Positions 1-6,987 of a stretch of 7,850 bases of DNA are shown here, piece by piece. The DNA lies in NCBI GenBank assembly GCA_026397695.1, contig JAPLUJ010000543.1, positions 1,105-8,954 of the forward strand, in the 5' to 3' direction. Below the pieces are notes generated by a model, which had not been told where the DNA came from, searched no databases, and saw nothing but the letters and a program-made list of their open reading frames with translations. The stretch comes from Verrucomicrobiota bacterium (GTDB lineage: Bacteria > Verrucomicrobiota > Verrucomicrobiia > Verrucomicrobiales > Akkermansiaceae). Made by a program: the position numbers and the translations under genes. Positions within the stretch are counted from its first letter, which is position 1. Every line of letters starts with the position of its first letter.

Positions 1-198
1 GTTACCAACAGCCTGATCACTGCTGGACTCACTGTTTCCAATCTAACCTCCGGTCTCTCTGGAAACCTGATCATGGGAGGAACCGGGCTCGGCGGTGACG
101 CGGGTGACATTTACCTGGAAGTCATTCCCGAGCCGGGTGCGGCCCTGTTGGGTGGCATCGGCGTGCTGCTGCTGCTGCGCCGCCGCCGCAGTGCTTGA
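1..198 (+). CDS. PEP-CTERM sorting-domain protein, C-terminal end (5' truncated by window)
   Basis: Frame 1 is open from the left edge to TGA at 196-198 and gives the last 65 residues of a longer protein. The visible part has a Gly/Ser/Thr/Asn-rich stretch typical of beta-rich secreted proteins. It ends with the tripartite PEP-CTERM signal: a Pro-Glu-Pro motif (VIPEPGAA), a hydrophobic helix (LLGGIGVLLLL) and a terminal arginine cluster (RRRRSA). In the known family this tail directs export and processing by an exosortase at the inner membrane. The upstream part, which would show the protein's actual role, lies outside the window. The sorting tail is seen directly; the exosortase link is family knowledge. 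No exosortase gene is visible here. Confidence 0.85.
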   Translation, partial: VTNSLITAGLTVSNLTSGLSGNLIMGGTGLGGDAGDIYLEVIPEPGAALLGGIGVLLLLRRRRSA

Positions 199-231
199 TG
201 GATTCAGTTGTGCCGCCGCCCATCGATATGC

Positions 232-258
232 GGCTGACTTTGGCGTTTTACGTCAGCC
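232..258 (+). promoter_or_regulatory. Stem-loop between the PEP-CTERM gene and rsmH
   Basis: GGCTGAC (232-238) is perfectly complementary to GTCAGCC (252-258), with a 13-nt loop. It lies in the 93-nt gap between the upstream stop and the preferred rsmH start, and ends directly against the alternative ATG at 259. No T-run follows, so it is not a canonical intrinsic terminator. It could be a weak terminator, an operator or a leader structure, or chance. No convincing -35/-10 pair was recognised in the gap. Confidence 0.35.
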
Positions 259-291
259 ATGCCAGTGCCCATGATCGGTCGCGTCACCATT

Positions 292-1317
292 ATGAGCGAT
301 GAACCACCCCGCCCGCCCAGACGCAAACGCTACAGCGGCAAAAACCCTCGTCGCTTCGAGGAGAAATACAAGGAACATGATCCCGCGCGTTTTCCCGAAA
401 CGATGGCCCAAGTGATGGCTGCCGGGAAAACCCCTGCCGGTTCACACATCCCGGTGCTCGTGGACGCCTGCCTTGAGGCGCTCGCCCTGCATCCGGGAAT
501 GACCGGCGTGGACGCCACCCTTGGCTATGGAGGGCACGCCATGAGAATATTACAAAAAATCATCCCCGGCGGGAAATTGATCGGCCTCGACCGGGATCCC
601 ATCGAACTGCCGAAAGCCGAACAACGCCTGCGCCTGGCAGGATTCAGCGAGGATAGCTTCGCGGCGGTCCGCTCGAACCTCGCGGGAATTAAAAAAGTGT
701 TAGACCGGCACGGGCTTGCCACCGTGGATTTCGTCTTCGCCGATCTCGGGTGCTCGTCGATGCAATTCGACGACCCCGTACGCGGCTTCAGTTTCAAGCA
801 TGCAGGCCCGCTCGACATGCGCATGAATCCCCACCGTGGAATGTCCGCCGCCGTGTGGCTGGCACGCATCACCCCGGAGAAGCTGGCAACCGCCCTCCAA
901 GATTACGCGGACGAACCCCGCGCCGAATCACTCGCCGCCGCCCTCGCCGGGCGGGCATTTCTAACAACCATGGAGCTTGCGGCGGCGGTCCGCGCGGCTG
1001 TTAGGGCGGCGGACGATGACCTCGACCTCACCGTGCGCCGCGTCTTCCAAGCGGTTAGAATCGCGGTAAACGACGAGTTGGGCGCGCTCGATGCGTTCCT
1101 CAAAGTGCTGCCGGATTGCTTGCATCCAGGAGGTCGCGTCGCCATCATCACCTTCCACTCGGGCGAGGACCGCCGGGTCAAACAATCCCTGCAAGCGGGC
1201 TGGAGCTGCGGGGTTTTCTCCACCATCAGTGACGGCGTCGTCACCGCCGGCCCGGAAGAACGCCGCCGCAACCCGCGCAGTACCCCGGCCAAACTCCGCT
1301 GGGCCATCCGCTCATGA
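292..1317 (+). CDS. rsmH: 16S rRNA (cytosine(1402)-N4)-methyltransferase RsmH (MraW)
   Basis: This cytoplasmic SAM-dependent enzyme N4-methylates C1402 in the decoding centre of 16S rRNA. Counting from the ATG at 292 the protein has 341 residues. Visible family motifs are the SAM loop DATLGYGGH (74-82), DRDP (100-103), DLGCSSMQFDD followed by RGFSF and GPLDMRM (about 151-178), the late FHSGEDR (288-294) and the closing NPRSTPAKLR (327-336). The first 50 or so residues are a basic, Arg/Lys-rich extension beyond the usual HIPVL start. I chose ATG 292 because the two earlier in-frame ATGs (259, 271) lie in or just after a stem-loop and add non-conserved sequence; none has a clear Shine-Dalgarno. 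The late motif has Gly where FHSLEDR is usual. The stop overlaps an ATG at 1314 (ATGA), after which hairpin repeats begin. Function is certain; the start is less so. Confidence 0.95.
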   Translation: MSDEPPRPPRRKRYSGKNPRRFEEKYKEHDPARFPETMAQVMAAGKTPAGSHIPVLVDACLEALALHPGMTGVDATLGYGGHAMRILQKIIPGGKLIGLDRDPIELPKAEQRLRLAGFSEDSFAAVRSNLAGIKKVLDRHGLATVDFVFADLGCSSMQFDDPVRGFSFKHAGPLDMRMNPHRGMSAAVWLARITPEKLATALQDYADEPRAESLAAALAGRAFLTTMELAAAVRAAVRAADDDLDLTVRRVFQAVRIAVNDELGALDAFLKVLPDCLHPGGRVAIITFHSGEDRRVKQSLQAGWSCGVFSTISDGVVTAGPEERRRNPRSTPAKLRWAIRS

Positions 1318-1427
1318 ACATCCGCGTCTTCATAAGGACCCGCGACATTCCTGCGTCAATAAGGAGTCGCGACCTTATTGTCGCGCTCTTCATAAGGAGT
1401 CGCGACATTCCTGTCGCGTCTTCATAA
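1314..1427 (+). other. ATG overlapping the rsmH stop; reading frame runs into repeats (possible remnant of a displaced gene)
   Basis: The rsmH stop and an ATG overlap as ATGA at 1314-1317, the arrangement expected for a translationally coupled next gene. Only the start and about three codons (M-N-I-R) precede the first repeat-derived bases at about 1324. The frame then reads through three repeat units to TAA at 1425-1427, giving a 37-residue peptide made almost wholly of repeat translation (IRSRDIPVAS-like). I do not regard it as a functional gene. In dcw clusters the gene after rsmH is often ftsL-like, so a coupled gene may have been displaced by the repeats, but no coding remnant of it is visible. 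Confidence 0.3.
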
Positions 1428-1516
1428 GGAGTCGCGACATTCCTGTCGCGTCTTCAATAAGGAGTCGCGACATTCCTGTCGCGTCTTCAATAAGGAGTCG
1501 CGACATTCCTGTCGCG
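1324..1516 (+). repeat. Left REP array: six tandem 32-33 bp hairpin units
   Basis: The consensus unit is a head CATAAGGAGT, an 18-nt hairpin (CGCGAC, 6-nt centre, GTCGCG) and a spacer TCTT or TCTTCA. Heads (ATAAGGA) begin at 1332, 1359, 1392, 1424, 1457 and 1490. Hairpins lie at 1368-1385, 1401-1418, 1433-1450, 1466-1483 and 1499-1516. The outermost unit (hairpin 1341 onward) is decayed: its head reads GGAC and its right arm has lost about 6 nt, explaining the 27-nt spacing there. Two centres occur: ATTCCT, which extends the stem to 7 bp with a TTCC loop (units 1 and 3-6), and CTTATT (unit 2). A GGAG tetranucleotide just 5' of the hairpin is the recognised hallmark of RAYT-linked REPs. The array begins 7 nt after the rsmH stop and may act on rsmH mRNA 3' ends. 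Confidence 0.9.
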
Positions 1517-1541
1517 TCTTCAGCGGATGCACAGACAAAGA

Positions 1542-1570
1542 GGGGGACAATAAGGTCCCCCCTCCCTATT
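1542..1570 (-). repeat. Inverted REP variant with G/C stem, left copy (also terminator-like for the RAYT gene)
   Basis: GGGGGAC (1542-1548) pairs with GTCCCCC (1555-1561) around a 6-nt loop. Read on the minus strand, it has a head AATAGGGAG followed by a stem-loop with core GACCTTATTGTC. That core is identical to the CTTATT-type plus-strand REP, but the outer stem is G-run/C-run instead of CGC/GCG. The RAYT stop codon TAG lies within the head. On the minus strand the hairpin is followed by TCTTTGTCT, so it may also end the RAYT transcript. Confidence 0.8.
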
Positions 1571-2168
1571 TCACCCTCGAAGCCCTTGGCCCCTCCCACA
1601 AGGTGTATGTTCCGGCCCGCAGTTTGGCGGGGTTGCGGCGGATATAGCGCACGGCATTCGCGAAGTGCCCGCCATCTCGAATCAGGGTGTCCCGGTAATT
1701 TTTCTGCCAGATGCTTCCTTGGCCGATCCGGTGGGCAGATGTGCCTTTCCATGCTTTCATCAGCGTTTCTATCGGAATCTTCGGAGTGAAAATCAGATGC
1801 AGATGATTCGGCATGATCACCCATGAGTGATGCTCCACCCGTTCACCTTGGAAACTCATGAGCACGTCTTCGACGATCTTCCGATGACCGGGATCATTCA
1901 ACAAACACGACCCCGCTCCTTCATCCAGCCAGCCTTCGAGTTTCCATGTGAAACGCTGGTGATATTCGTGCTCGTGTTCCGGCGACCATGGTTTCGGATT
2001 ATGGATGAGCCAGATGGCGAGTTCCTCTTTCCATTGGCGGAGTTTGGTGACTGGCATCGCGTCACCGAGGCGGAAGGTGACGAACTGCATAACCTCGCCC
2101 TGCTGCCAATGCGGCAGCACGGATCCGTGTTTCAGGATCTCGTCCGTGTCGTTGAGGAAATCAGACAT
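1566..2168 (-). CDS. REP-associated tyrosine transposase (RAYT, Y1/HUH, TnpA_REP-like)
   Basis: The 200-residue protein belongs to the Y1 transposase superfamily, single-strand DNA endonucleases that cut and join at hairpin repeats through a 5'-phosphotyrosine. The metal-binding HUH motif is MPNHLHLIF (119-127, His122 and His124). The likely nucleophile is Tyr158 in IWQKNYRDTLIRD. A family-typical YIRRNPAKL follows at 175-183. The N-terminal TFRLGDAMPVTKLRQWKEEL (31-50) matches the usual TFRL opening. The frame stays open upstream to 2465, but residues before ATG 2168 are translated repeats and leader, so I start at MSDFLND. All other genes here are on the plus strand. The gene lies exactly between two outward-pointing hairpins, start and stop each inside a hairpin head. 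The catalytic residues look intact. RAYTs are usually single-copy and considered domesticated; whether this one mobilises REPs is unknown. Confidence 0.92.
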   Translation of the reverse strand: MSDFLNDTDEILKHGSVLPHWQQGEVMQFVTFRLGDAMPVTKLRQWKEELAIWLIHNPKPWSPEHEHEYHQRFTWKLEGWLDEGAGSCLLNDPGHRKIVEDVLMSFQGERVEHHSWVIMPNHLHLIFTPKIPIETLMKAWKGTSAHRIGQGSIWQKNYRDTLIRDGGHFANAVRYIRRNPAKLRAGTYTLWEGPRASRVK

Positions 2169-2226
2169 AAAAACTCGCGACCTTATTGTCGCGTTCTTCA
2201 TAAGGAGTCGCGACCTTATTGTCGCG
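2166..2226 (+). repeat. Right REP units (two hairpins, CTTATT type)
   Basis: Two plus-oriented hairpins of the CGCGAC-CTTATT-GTCGCG type lie at 2176-2193 and 2209-2226. The second has a full CATAAGGAGT head (2199-2208). The first has the same spacing but a degenerate head, CATAA-AAAC-T, in which GGAG is replaced by AAAC. The CAT of that head is the complement of the RAYT start codon. Both share the TCTTC spacer seen in the left array. Confidence 0.88.
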
Positions 2227-2242
2227 TCTTCAGTGGATGTAA

Positions 2243-2266
2243 AGACAAAGAGGGAGACAAAGAGGG
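2243..2266 (+). repeat. 12-bp tandem duplication in the right linker
   Basis: AGACAAAGAGGG occurs twice in direct succession (2243-2254 and 2255-2266). The equivalent left linker (about 1533-1544) has it once. It is a small expansion that distinguishes the two otherwise matching linkers. Confidence 0.85.
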
Positions 2267-2291
2267 GGACAGTAAGGTCCCCCCTCCTTAT

Positions 2292-2293
<2 letters not shown>
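2264..2293 (-). repeat. Inverted REP variant with G/C stem, right copy
   Basis: GGGGGAC (2264-2270) pairs with GTCCCCC (2277-2283). On the minus strand it has an intact head CCATAAGGAG followed by a stem-loop with core GACCTTACTGTC. The head matches the plus-strand REP head, and the core differs by one base from the CTTATT type. Only the outer stem is replaced, symmetrically, by G and C runs. It closes the right array, mirroring the left copy at 1542-1570. Confidence 0.82.
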
Positions 2294-3393
<1,100 letters not shown>

Positions 3394-3418
3394 GCGTGTC
3401 TTTGGGCAATTCCCGGCC

Positions 3419-4180
3419 ATGAAGCCGCTCAATCTCATCGCTTTGCTGCTCTTTCTCGGAGGGGCCGTGTGGGCCCTGACACGCAGCGACCGCACCGTGC
3501 GCGAAATCCAAAACGCCTACTATTCGGCGATCTCGCCTTTCTTGAAATCCGGCTCGAAAATGGAAACCCATGCCCGCGCGTTTCTCAAGGAAACCCGCCA
3601 TTCCAAAGCCCTCGAAGCCGAACTCGAGGTCACCCGCCAACAACTCGGACGCCTGCGCATCATCGCGTCGCCCCTGCACGCCCCCGAACCCGAAAATGAC
3701 CAACTCCGCCTCATCCGCCGCAACCCCACCACTTGGTGGCAAACCATCGAAATCGATGCCGGATCCAAACAAGGCATCCGCACCCAGTTCGCCGTGCTCT
3801 CTAACGATGGCCTCGTCGGCATGATAGACCGCATCGACAATGGCGGCGAGCGCTCGTCCGTGCTCCTGCTCAGCGATGAAAAATGCCTGGTCTCGGCGCG
3901 GGTGGATGGCTCACCCGAGGTCGGCATCCTCAGCGGCCAGCGCGGCGGTTTCGACGGCGTCCCGCTGCTGCGCTTGAAATTCCTCTCGTCCAATGCCGCC
4001 GTCCGTCCCGGTCAGCGCGTGTTTACCACCGGCCGGGGTGGCACCTTCCAGGCGAACATCCTCCTGGGAACCATCGATTCCGTAGAAAAAGGCGCGCTGG
4101 ATTCCGAAGCTCTCGTCCGTCCCTCAGTGAACTTCGCGGATCTTGGCGCGGTATTCGTCGTCTTGTCCCCCGATTCCTAA
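3419..4180 (+). CDS. mreC: Rod shape-determining protein MreC
   Basis: MreC is a bitopic inner-membrane protein whose periplasmic dimer binds and activates PBP2 in the elongasome. The 253-residue protein has a short cytoplasmic start, one membrane segment (about 4-20, LNLIALLLFLGGAVWAL), a helical coiled-coil stretch (about 45-82, rich in Glu/Lys/Leu) and then the beta-barrel MreC core. The core has family-like segments such as WWQTIEIDAGSKQGI, VLSNDGLVGMIDRI, VLLLSDEKCLVSARV and the closing FADLGAVFVVL. Length is at the short end of the normal range, with no long C-terminal tail. It starts 25 nt after the mreB stop and ends 6 nt before mreD, consistent with one operon. No strong Shine-Dalgarno is visible. 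It appears intact despite the damaged mreB upstream. Confidence 0.93.
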   Translation: MKPLNLIALLLFLGGAVWALTRSDRTVREIQNAYYSAISPFLKSGSKMETHARAFLKETRHSKALEAELEVTRQQLGRLRIIASPLHAPEPENDQLRLIRRNPTTWWQTIEIDAGSKQGIRTQFAVLSNDGLVGMIDRIDNGGERSSVLLLSDEKCLVSARVDGSPEVGILSGQRGGFDGVPLLRLKFLSSNAAVRPGQRVFTTGRGGTFQANILLGTIDSVEKGALDSEALVRPSVNFADLGAVFVVLSPDS

Positions 4181-4186
4181 CTGCCT

Positions 4187-4771
4187 GTGTTCCGCTACTC
4201 CCTCATCACCCTGTTGCTACTGCTAGCCGCGTTCGTCGTCCAGCAGTTCCTGCCCGCGTTCACCGGCATGCACGATTCGCGCATCCTCATCGTCCAACTC
4301 GTCTTCCTCTGCTGCGCCGTCACCGTCGGCCAACGCACCATGCTCCTGCTCGCCTTCATCGGCGGCTTTTTCTGGGACGCGCAATGCGCGCTCGGCCCGC
4401 ACGGCGGTGACCTCGAAGTTTATACCCAGCAGGTCGAGTCCCTGCGCTTCGGTTACTCGATCCTGCTCTTCGGTGCCATGGGCGTCCTGATGCAAGGCAT
4501 CCAGCCGCTCTTCAAACAGGGCAAGTGGCAGTTCTCCGCGCTGCTATCAGGCATCGCCGTGCTGCTCTATCTCACCACCGAATACGCCATCATCAACTTC
4601 GTCCGCGGCAATTTCGTGCTCTCCCAAGCCACCGTCTATCAGATTGTTTTCACCTCCCTTCTCACCATGCTTTTTTCCCCGCTAATCTTCTGGATGCTGT
4701 TCCGCATCGCGGGGGCGTGCGACTACTCGATCAACCCTGAAGCGGGCCGACGACCCCGCCACGTCCACTGA
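4187..4771 (+). CDS. mreD: Rod shape-determining protein MreD
   Basis: MreD is a small polytopic membrane protein of the elongasome that partners MreC. The 194-residue product, from a GTG start at 4187, has about six hydrophobic segments (roughly 5-22, 32-47, 51-63, 88-105, 117-133 and 150-174), separated by short polar loops. The assignment rests on topology, length and position between mreC and mrdA; sequence conservation in MreD is low. The signature-like GGFFWDAQCALGPHG after the third segment resembles the GLxxDxxxxxxxG region of the family. It starts 6 nt after mreC and stops 4 nt before mrdA, implying translational coupling. The GTG start is favoured because it places the first membrane segment right after the N-terminus and fits the tight spacing. 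Confidence 0.85.
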   Translation: MFRYSLITLLLLLAAFVVQQFLPAFTGMHDSRILIVQLVFLCCAVTVGQRTMLLLAFIGGFFWDAQCALGPHGGDLEVYTQQVESLRFGYSILLFGAMGVLMQGIQPLFKQGKWQFSALLSGIAVLLYLTTEYAIINFVRGNFVLSQATVYQIVFTSLLTMLFSPLIFWMLFRIAGACDYSINPEAGRRPRHVH

Positions 4772-4775
4772 TCCC

Positions 4776-6935
4776 ATGGAACCAGCTTACCGCATCCGTA
4801 TCTATCTGCTGACAGCGCTCGTGCTGGTCGGCTGCGGCGCGCTGCTGACGCGGCTCTACGATTTTCAAATCGTGCGCCGCAACGAGTTCCTCAACCTCGT
4901 CCCGGGCAACCGCACCGTCACCATCCGGGAACCCGGCATCCGCGGTGAAATCACCGACCGCAACGGCATCATCCTCGCCCGCAACCTGCGCAAATACGAG
5001 GTTTCCTTCAATCTGGATGAAATCCGCGACGCCTATCTGGCGCAACACAAACCGCAGACCAAGGAAGAAAGCATCGCCCGCAAACACGAGGAAAAGGACA
5101 TCGTGGACATCGTCAAGGATGGCAAGGATAGCACCATCGGACGCTTGAAGGAACTCGGCATCGCCAAGAACTTCAAGGCCGGCGACCTGCGCACGCATTT
5201 CCTCACCCACGGCGGACTCATCCCGTTCAGTTACCGCACGGATCTCACCTACGCGGAGTTCGCGAAATTCGCCGAGCACAACCTCGATCTCCCCGGCGTT
5301 TGCCTCAGCACCCGCCCTCAACGCCATTATCCCTATGGCTCGCTGGCCAGCCATGTCATCGGATACCTCAAACAATGGGAAAAAGGCGATGTCCCGGACA
5401 GTTCCACCCGCGTCTTCAATCACTATATCGGTGACGAAAAAGGCATCGCCGGTGTCGAGGCTTCCATGGACGGAATCCTGCGCGGTCCCGAAGGCCGCAA
5501 GACCATCGTCAAAGACGAAAAAGGCCGCACCATCCGCATGTCCGATTATACCAAACCCGGCATCGGCGCCAAAGTCCAACTCGCCATCGACGCCCGCAAA
5601 CAATATCTCCTGGAAAACATCCTCCGCCGCACAGGCCGCGCCGCCGGCGTCGTGATGGACGTCAATACCGGCGAGGTGCTCGCCATGGCGTCCGTGCCGG
5701 ATTATGATCCTAACGCCTTCATCCCGAGCATCGATGCCAGGCGCTGGAAAGACTACAACGAAAACAAACAACTCGCGCCCTTCAGCAACCGCGCCATCTC
5801 CGCTTTCACGCCCGGCTCCACCATGAAAGTGCCCACCGCCATCGCCGGCGCACTCCAGGGAATGACCTCCCGCTCGTTTGCGTGTGACGGATATGTGGCC
5901 TACGGCAACCACAAAATCGGCTGCTGGCTATGGAATAAAAGCAAAGGCAGCCACGGCTCGCTCCCCCTGCCCAAAGCTCTCCAGCAATCCTGCAACCCCT
6001 ACTTCAACAAACTCGCTAACACCATCGGCTGGCGCGCCATGGTCGATGGCTGCCAAATGGTCGGTATCGGCAAACGCACCGGCATCGAACTGCCCAAGGA
6101 AGACCCAGGTATTTTGCCTGGCAGCCAAGCCTGGCGTGCCGCCAACCCGGGTGCCACCATGACGCCCGTCCTCACTGCGTTCGTCTCCATCGGCCAGGGT
6201 GACACCATGGCCACCCCGCTCCAACTCTGCGCCATGGTCGCCTGCGTCGCCAACGGCGGTAAATACTATCAACCGCGCATCGTCCGCAAAGCTGTCTCCG
6301 ATGATGGTAAAATCCTCATCGATGACAAACCGAAACTCGTCGTCAATCTCATCGAACAGGGTATCAAACCCAAGGAGTTCGAACTCATCCGCAAGGGCAT
6401 GTGGATGGCGGCCAACGTCCGCGGCGGCACCGCCGGCAAGGTCAAAATGCCCCACATGGAAGTCGCCGCCAAAACCGGCACTGCCCAAACCATCGACCAT
6501 GGCCGGAAATCTAACAATTCATGGGTCATCAGCTTCGCCCCCTACGAAAACCCGAAATACGCGGTCTGCGTCATGGTGCAGAATGCCGGGTCGGGTGGCG
6601 GGGTTTGCGGTCCGCTCGTCCATCTGCTCTATAGCGGGCTCTTCGCCGAGGATGAAGGCCTCATCCTCGCCCTCAAACCCCAGACCGAATTCGTCGGCAA
6701 TACCGACCGCCTGGAAACCATCGCTCTGCCCGCCGATGTGCTCGCCGCCATCAACGCCAACGATCCGGCGGATGATCCAGATCCCGGCGAGACCGGTGAC
6801 GAAGTCGGGGAAGACGCCTCGGGAACCATGCTCCCCGCTGCCGACAACACCGTCACCCCCACCCCCACTCTCACTCCGGAAATCGATGATGAAGGAACCG
6901 TTATCCCAAGAGCCGTTCCCGTCAGAGAACCATGA
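4776..6935 (+). CDS. mrdA: Peptidoglycan DD-transpeptidase PBP2 (elongasome)
   Basis: PBP2 cross-links lateral-wall peptidoglycan, anchored in the inner membrane with its catalytic domain in the periplasm. The 719-residue protein has one membrane segment (about 9-27), a pedestal starting with RGEITDRNG (56-64), a charged Lys/Glu-rich insert (about 85-120) and a class B transpeptidase domain. All three catalytic motifs are intact: STMK with Ser348 and Lys351, SCN at 405-407 and KTGT at 566-569. A final tail of roughly 58 residues (about 662-719) is acidic and Pro/Thr-rich, beyond the usual PBP2 end. LVGC at 17-20 resembles a lipobox. It follows mreD by 4 nt. Position in the mre cluster favours PBP2 over the division-specific PBP3. 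No rodA follows directly, so its glycosyltransferase partner must be encoded elsewhere. Confidence 0.94.
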   Translation: MEPAYRIRIYLLTALVLVGCGALLTRLYDFQIVRRNEFLNLVPGNRTVTIREPGIRGEITDRNGIILARNLRKYEVSFNLDEIRDAYLAQHKPQTKEESIARKHEEKDIVDIVKDGKDSTIGRLKELGIAKNFKAGDLRTHFLTHGGLIPFSYRTDLTYAEFAKFAEHNLDLPGVCLSTRPQRHYPYGSLASHVIGYLKQWEKGDVPDSSTRVFNHYIGDEKGIAGVEASMDGILRGPEGRKTIVKDEKGRTIRMSDYTKPGIGAKVQLAIDARKQYLLENILRRTGRAAGVVMDVNTGEVLAMASVPDYDPNAFIPSIDARRWKDYNENKQLAPFSNRAISAFTPGSTMKVPTAIAGALQGMTSRSFACDGYVAYGNHKIGCWLWNKSKGSHGSLPLPKALQQSCNPYFNKLANTIGWRAMVDGCQMVGIGKRTGIELPKEDPGILPGSQAWRAANPGATMTPVLTAFVSIGQGDTMATPLQLCAMVACVANGGKYYQPRIVRKAVSDDGKILIDDKPKLVVNLIEQGIKPKEFELIRKGMWMAANVRGGTAGKVKMPHMEVAAKTGTAQTIDHGRKSNNSWVISFAPYENPKYAVCVMVQNAGSGGGVCGPLVHLLYSGLFAEDEGLILALKPQTEFVGNTDRLETIALPADVLAAINANDPADDPDPGETGDEVGEDASGTMLPAADNTVTPTPTLTPEIDDEGTVIPRAVPVREP

Positions 6936-6987
6936 TCCTGCTGTCTCACACACCCTGCAAACAACCTTGATCCCCATCCTCATCACC

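Noticed and set aside
1324..1522. Possible CRISPR array because of regular about 33-bp repeats
   Set aside because: Units are contiguous hairpins with no unique spacers between them, and no cas genes are present; REP elements explain them better.
1091..1789. Long plus-strand open frame through the repeat array with ESRHSCR/IRSRDIPVASS peptide repeats
   Set aside because: The frame stays open because most repeat units are 33 bp (11 codons). It overlaps rsmH and then the RAYT gene in antisense, with no recognisable domain.
4731..5912. Long minus-strand open frame opposite mrdA
   Set aside because: It is antisense to a clear PBP2 gene, has low-complexity Gly/Asp/Ala composition typical of high-GC shadow frames, and no recognisable domain.
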